A stretch of DNA of 17,563 nucleotides from JACZWL01 sp046756445. GTDB taxonomy: Bacteria > Pseudomonadota > Gammaproteobacteria > Steroidobacterales > Woeseiaceae. Positions 15,783-17,563 of the stretch are shown in pieces (the stretch's first letter is position 1; each line of letters opens with the position of its first letter). The position numbers and the translations under genes are program-made. A model generated the notes under the pieces. The model was not told the origin of the DNA. It was given only the letters and a program-made list of their open reading frames with translations, and ran no database searches. The stretch lies in contig JBHHWI010000063.1 of NCBI GenBank assembly GCA_046756445.1, positions 1 to 17,563 on the forward strand, in the 5' to 3' direction.

Positions 15783-16601
15783 TCAGGGTGCGGAGTTCTC
15801 CTGGGCGATCAGGAATCGTAGCTCGCGCAGCGTGATCTTGATCCGGGCGGCATGGTCACCGCCCATGCGCAGCAGCAGTTTTTGCCCGCTCGACAGTTTT
15901 TCGAGGTCCATATCGGCGAATTCATAGAGGACATGGGGCCTGACCACGCTGACCGGCTCCGGGACTTCCGGTGTCGTCAGCAGATGATCGATGACTGCGA
16001 CAAGACGATCATTGAAATACGCATCAGGATAGCCGAGATCGACGTACGCCTTCTGGAATAGCGGATAAAAGCGGCCATACACTTCGGTAAGCTCGTCCAG
16101 ATCGGCGCTGGTCACCAGATCGACCAGCAGATCGTAACGTCGATAACTGTCGGGGCTTATCGTGTACTCATTGTTGCCGGCAGCTTCGGCATCGAACGGC
16201 GCGGCCAGCGCGGCGACCGGCCTGATCCGTTCGGCCACATGGTCTCTGGGCAGGTTATCGACCGTCGCAACGATGCGCGTAATCAGGTCGGTCTCGGCAA
16301 GCATCTCCGCCACCGCCCTCGAGCCGAGCACGTCCGACAGCGCCAGCTTGAGGTACTCGTCACTCTGGTCCAGGAGCGGCAGCGGCACCAGCTCGCCGCC
16401 TGGCCCTTCCGGCGATGCAATTCGGGGAAACGGGTGCAGGGGCCCCTTCGGCTGCTGCACCGCCGGCTCGACGACGGCCGGCTGGACCGGCTCTGGCGGA
16501 GGCCTGCGCTTGTTCAATTCCAGCCAGTACCAGGTCAGCGCGGCAGCCACCGCGATCGCGAGCAGGATGGGAATATAAAACTGGGTAGATTCTCTGCGCA
16601 C
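15783..16601 (-). CDS. DUF3014 domain membrane-anchored protein
   Basis: A 272-aa protein with one N-terminal membrane segment (about residues 8-27), a Pro-rich linker (about 33-62), then the DUF3014 domain to the C-terminus. Recognised by the family pattern PLPLLDQSDEYL, then IVATVDNLPRDHV, FYPLFQKAYVDLGYPD, YFNDRLVAVIDHLL, VRPHVLYEFAD and LSSGQKLLLRMG. The start is GTG at 16601 with GGAG about 8 nt upstream. The topology puts the domain in the periplasm. No function is known for DUF3014 as far as I can say. It is divergent from the Xre regulator across 248 bp, so that regulator may also control it; this is inference. Confidence 0.88.
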   Translation of the reverse strand: MRRESTQFYIPILLAIAVAAALTWYWLELNKRRPPPEPVQPAVVEPAVQQPKGPLHPFPRIASPEGPGGELVPLPLLDQSDEYLKLALSDVLGSRAVAEMLAETDLITRIVATVDNLPRDHVAERIRPVAALAAPFDAEAAGNNEYTISPDSYRRYDLLVDLVTSADLDELTEVYGRFYPLFQKAYVDLGYPDAYFNDRLVAVIDHLLTTPEVPEPVSVVRPHVLYEFADMDLEKLSSGQKLLLRMGGDHAARIKITLRELRFLIAQENSAP

Positions 16602-16763
16602 TGAAATTCTCCGGTGATTCAGTTTACCTCACCTCGTGCGGTCCGGCTCCAGGTGACCCGGGCGGGACAGGCGAGCCCGCCTCCCGGATTGCCGGAGCCG
16701 CGATCCCCGGCCGGCCGGCAACAAAACCTGTATTCGCTGCGCTGCGGCGCCACTTTCCCGATT

Positions 16764-16819
16764 ATTCTTGATTATTCTCGCTTATTCACCTTCCTATGCC
16801 TGCATGAATACTCAAGAAT
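16764..16819. promoter_or_regulatory. 14-bp inverted repeat upstream of the Xre gene (candidate operator)
   Basis: Bases 16764-16777 (ATTCTTGATTATTC) and 16806-16819 (GAATACTCAAGAAT) are reverse complements at 13 of 14 positions, separated by 28 nt. Extra direct copies of the core occur as ATTATTC at 16761-16767 and TTATTC at 16782-16787. The stretch is AT-rich next to very GC-rich DNA and lies 31 nt before the GTG start. A weak promoter (TTCACC 16785-16790, AATACT 16807-16812) would fall in and beside the right arm. Autoregulation by the Xre protein is the simplest reading. Confidence 0.45.
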
Positions 16820-16849
16820 GTCGCTATCTCACAGCTTTGGGAGACCCCG

Positions 16850-17563
16850 GTGAATTTTGGTGAGAAGCTTAAGGCGCTCAGAAACGAAAGGGAAATGACC
16901 CAGCCCGAGCTGGCCGAGGCCATCGGCATCGAGCAGTCCTACCTGTCCAAGCTCGAGAATGACAAATCCCTGCCCTCCAACGACATGCTGCTGCGGATTC
17001 TCGAGGTCTTCGGGCAGACCGTCGGCGACCTCGTCGACGACCTCGACCAGGGCAGCAAGAATCAACTGCGGCAACTGCCCGAAGTCGCGGAGCACTACCA
17101 CCATCAAAGGCAGATGATCATCGGCAACCGGCAACGCTGGTTACTGGGATCGGCCGTACTGGCCGCACTCGGGGCAGCGCTCATCTATGCGGGCTATGTA
17201 CACCTGCTGTTTTCCGACGTCATGTACCAGTACATGTCGCACGGCGTGATCCTCGAGGGAGAGTCAAAGGAAATATTCCGACATCCCCGCCAGTTCATCT
17301 CCGAGCTAGCCAGTCAGGAGGAAAGGGTCAGGCTCATCGACGCTGTCAAGGCAAGAACCGACGAAGAATATCGCCTGACGAGAGAATTCCGTGGCTACAT
17401 CTATAACCTCGAGGTCGAAGGCGGCTCCCGGACCTATTACCTCCAGGACGAGAGGAGAATCGATCCCTGGCAGAGCAAGCTTATCGTTTTCGTGGGCGTA
17501 CTGATGGCGATGTTCGGCCTGATCGGCCTGTTCCTGGAGAAGAAACTTTCCCGCCCGATTTAA
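16850..17563 (+). CDS. Membrane-anchored Xre-family helix-turn-helix regulator
   Basis: A 237-aa one-component regulator. Residues about 3-62 are a Xre/Cro HTH domain (LKALRNEREMTQPELAEAIG, then the recognition helix IEQSYLSKLENDK). A charged linker follows, then TM1 (about 98-121), a roughly 90-residue charged loop predicted to be periplasmic, and TM2 (about 211-229) with a basic tail. The HTH would face the cytoplasm, allowing the loop to sense an envelope signal, in the manner of ToxR/CadC-type one-component regulators but with a different DNA-binding fold. The start is GTG with GGGAG at 16839-16843. The gene is complete and ends at the window's last base. A dyad just upstream suggests autoregulation, and the divergent DUF3014 gene is a possible second target. 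The sensed ligand is unknown. Confidence 0.87.
   Translation: MNFGEKLKALRNEREMTQPELAEAIGIEQSYLSKLENDKSLPSNDMLLRILEVFGQTVGDLVDDLDQGSKNQLRQLPEVAEHYHHQRQMIIGNRQRWLLGSAVLAALGAALIYAGYVHLLFSDVMYQYMSHGVILEGESKEIFRHPRQFISELASQEERVRLIDAVKARTDEEYRLTREFRGYIYNLEVEGGSRTYYLQDERRIDPWQSKLIVFVGVLMAMFGLIGLFLEKKLSRPI

Noticed and set aside
16662..16725. GC-rich stems (GGCGGG/CCCGCC and TTGCCGG/CCGGCAA) upstream of the Xre gene as a terminator
   Set aside because: They lie between divergent genes, so neither neighbour ends there, and no T-run follows.

Overview
The window looks like chromosomal DNA from a high-GC gammaproteobacterium, probably marine or sediment-dwelling. This is an inference from the RND efflux operon with lipoprotein adaptors, the DUF3014 protein, the rhombosortase-type (GlyGly-CTERM) tail and the base composition; there is no rRNA or other phylogenetic marker. 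No tRNA, CRISPR array, transposase or prophage gene was seen.

Bases 1-363 carry no convincing gene. They hold a 12-bp perfect hairpin of REP-like type at the very edge, a second GC-rich foldable segment, and a promoter overlapped by a 26-bp palindrome just before the first gene. Bases 364-8918 (+) are one compact operon for an RND efflux system: two tandem paralogous lipoprotein periplasmic adaptors followed by two different RND permeases. Spacing shrinks from 58 nt to 8 nt to a 4-nt ATGA overlap. No outer-membrane channel gene is present, so a TolC-type protein would have to be encoded elsewhere.

Bases 8930-13496 (-) hold, in transcription order, a class III PLP aminotransferase and a BKACE/DUF849 beta-keto acid cleavage enzyme joined by an ATGA overlap; then a 343-bp gap; then an exported protein with a GlyGly-CTERM-like sorting tail and an amidase-signature hydrolase whose best start (TTG) lies inside the preceding gene. 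Divergent from the aminotransferase, at 13574-15010 (+), is an exported AbgB-like M20 amidohydrolase. Amidase, M20 hydrolase, transaminase and BKACE could together form a catabolic set: release of an amino compound from an amide, deamination to a beta-keto acid, then cleavage with acetyl-CoA. That pathway is inferred from context and not proven.

Bases 15004-16601 (-) encode a secreted Cys/His-rich protein of unknown family, meeting the M20 gene tail to tail with a 7-bp overlap, and upstream of it a membrane-anchored DUF3014 protein. Divergent from DUF3014, at 16850-17563 (+), is a complete Xre-type regulator with two C-terminal membrane segments. Its upstream region carries a 14-bp inverted repeat (13 of 14 matching), a candidate operator. 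The window ends at this gene's stop codon.
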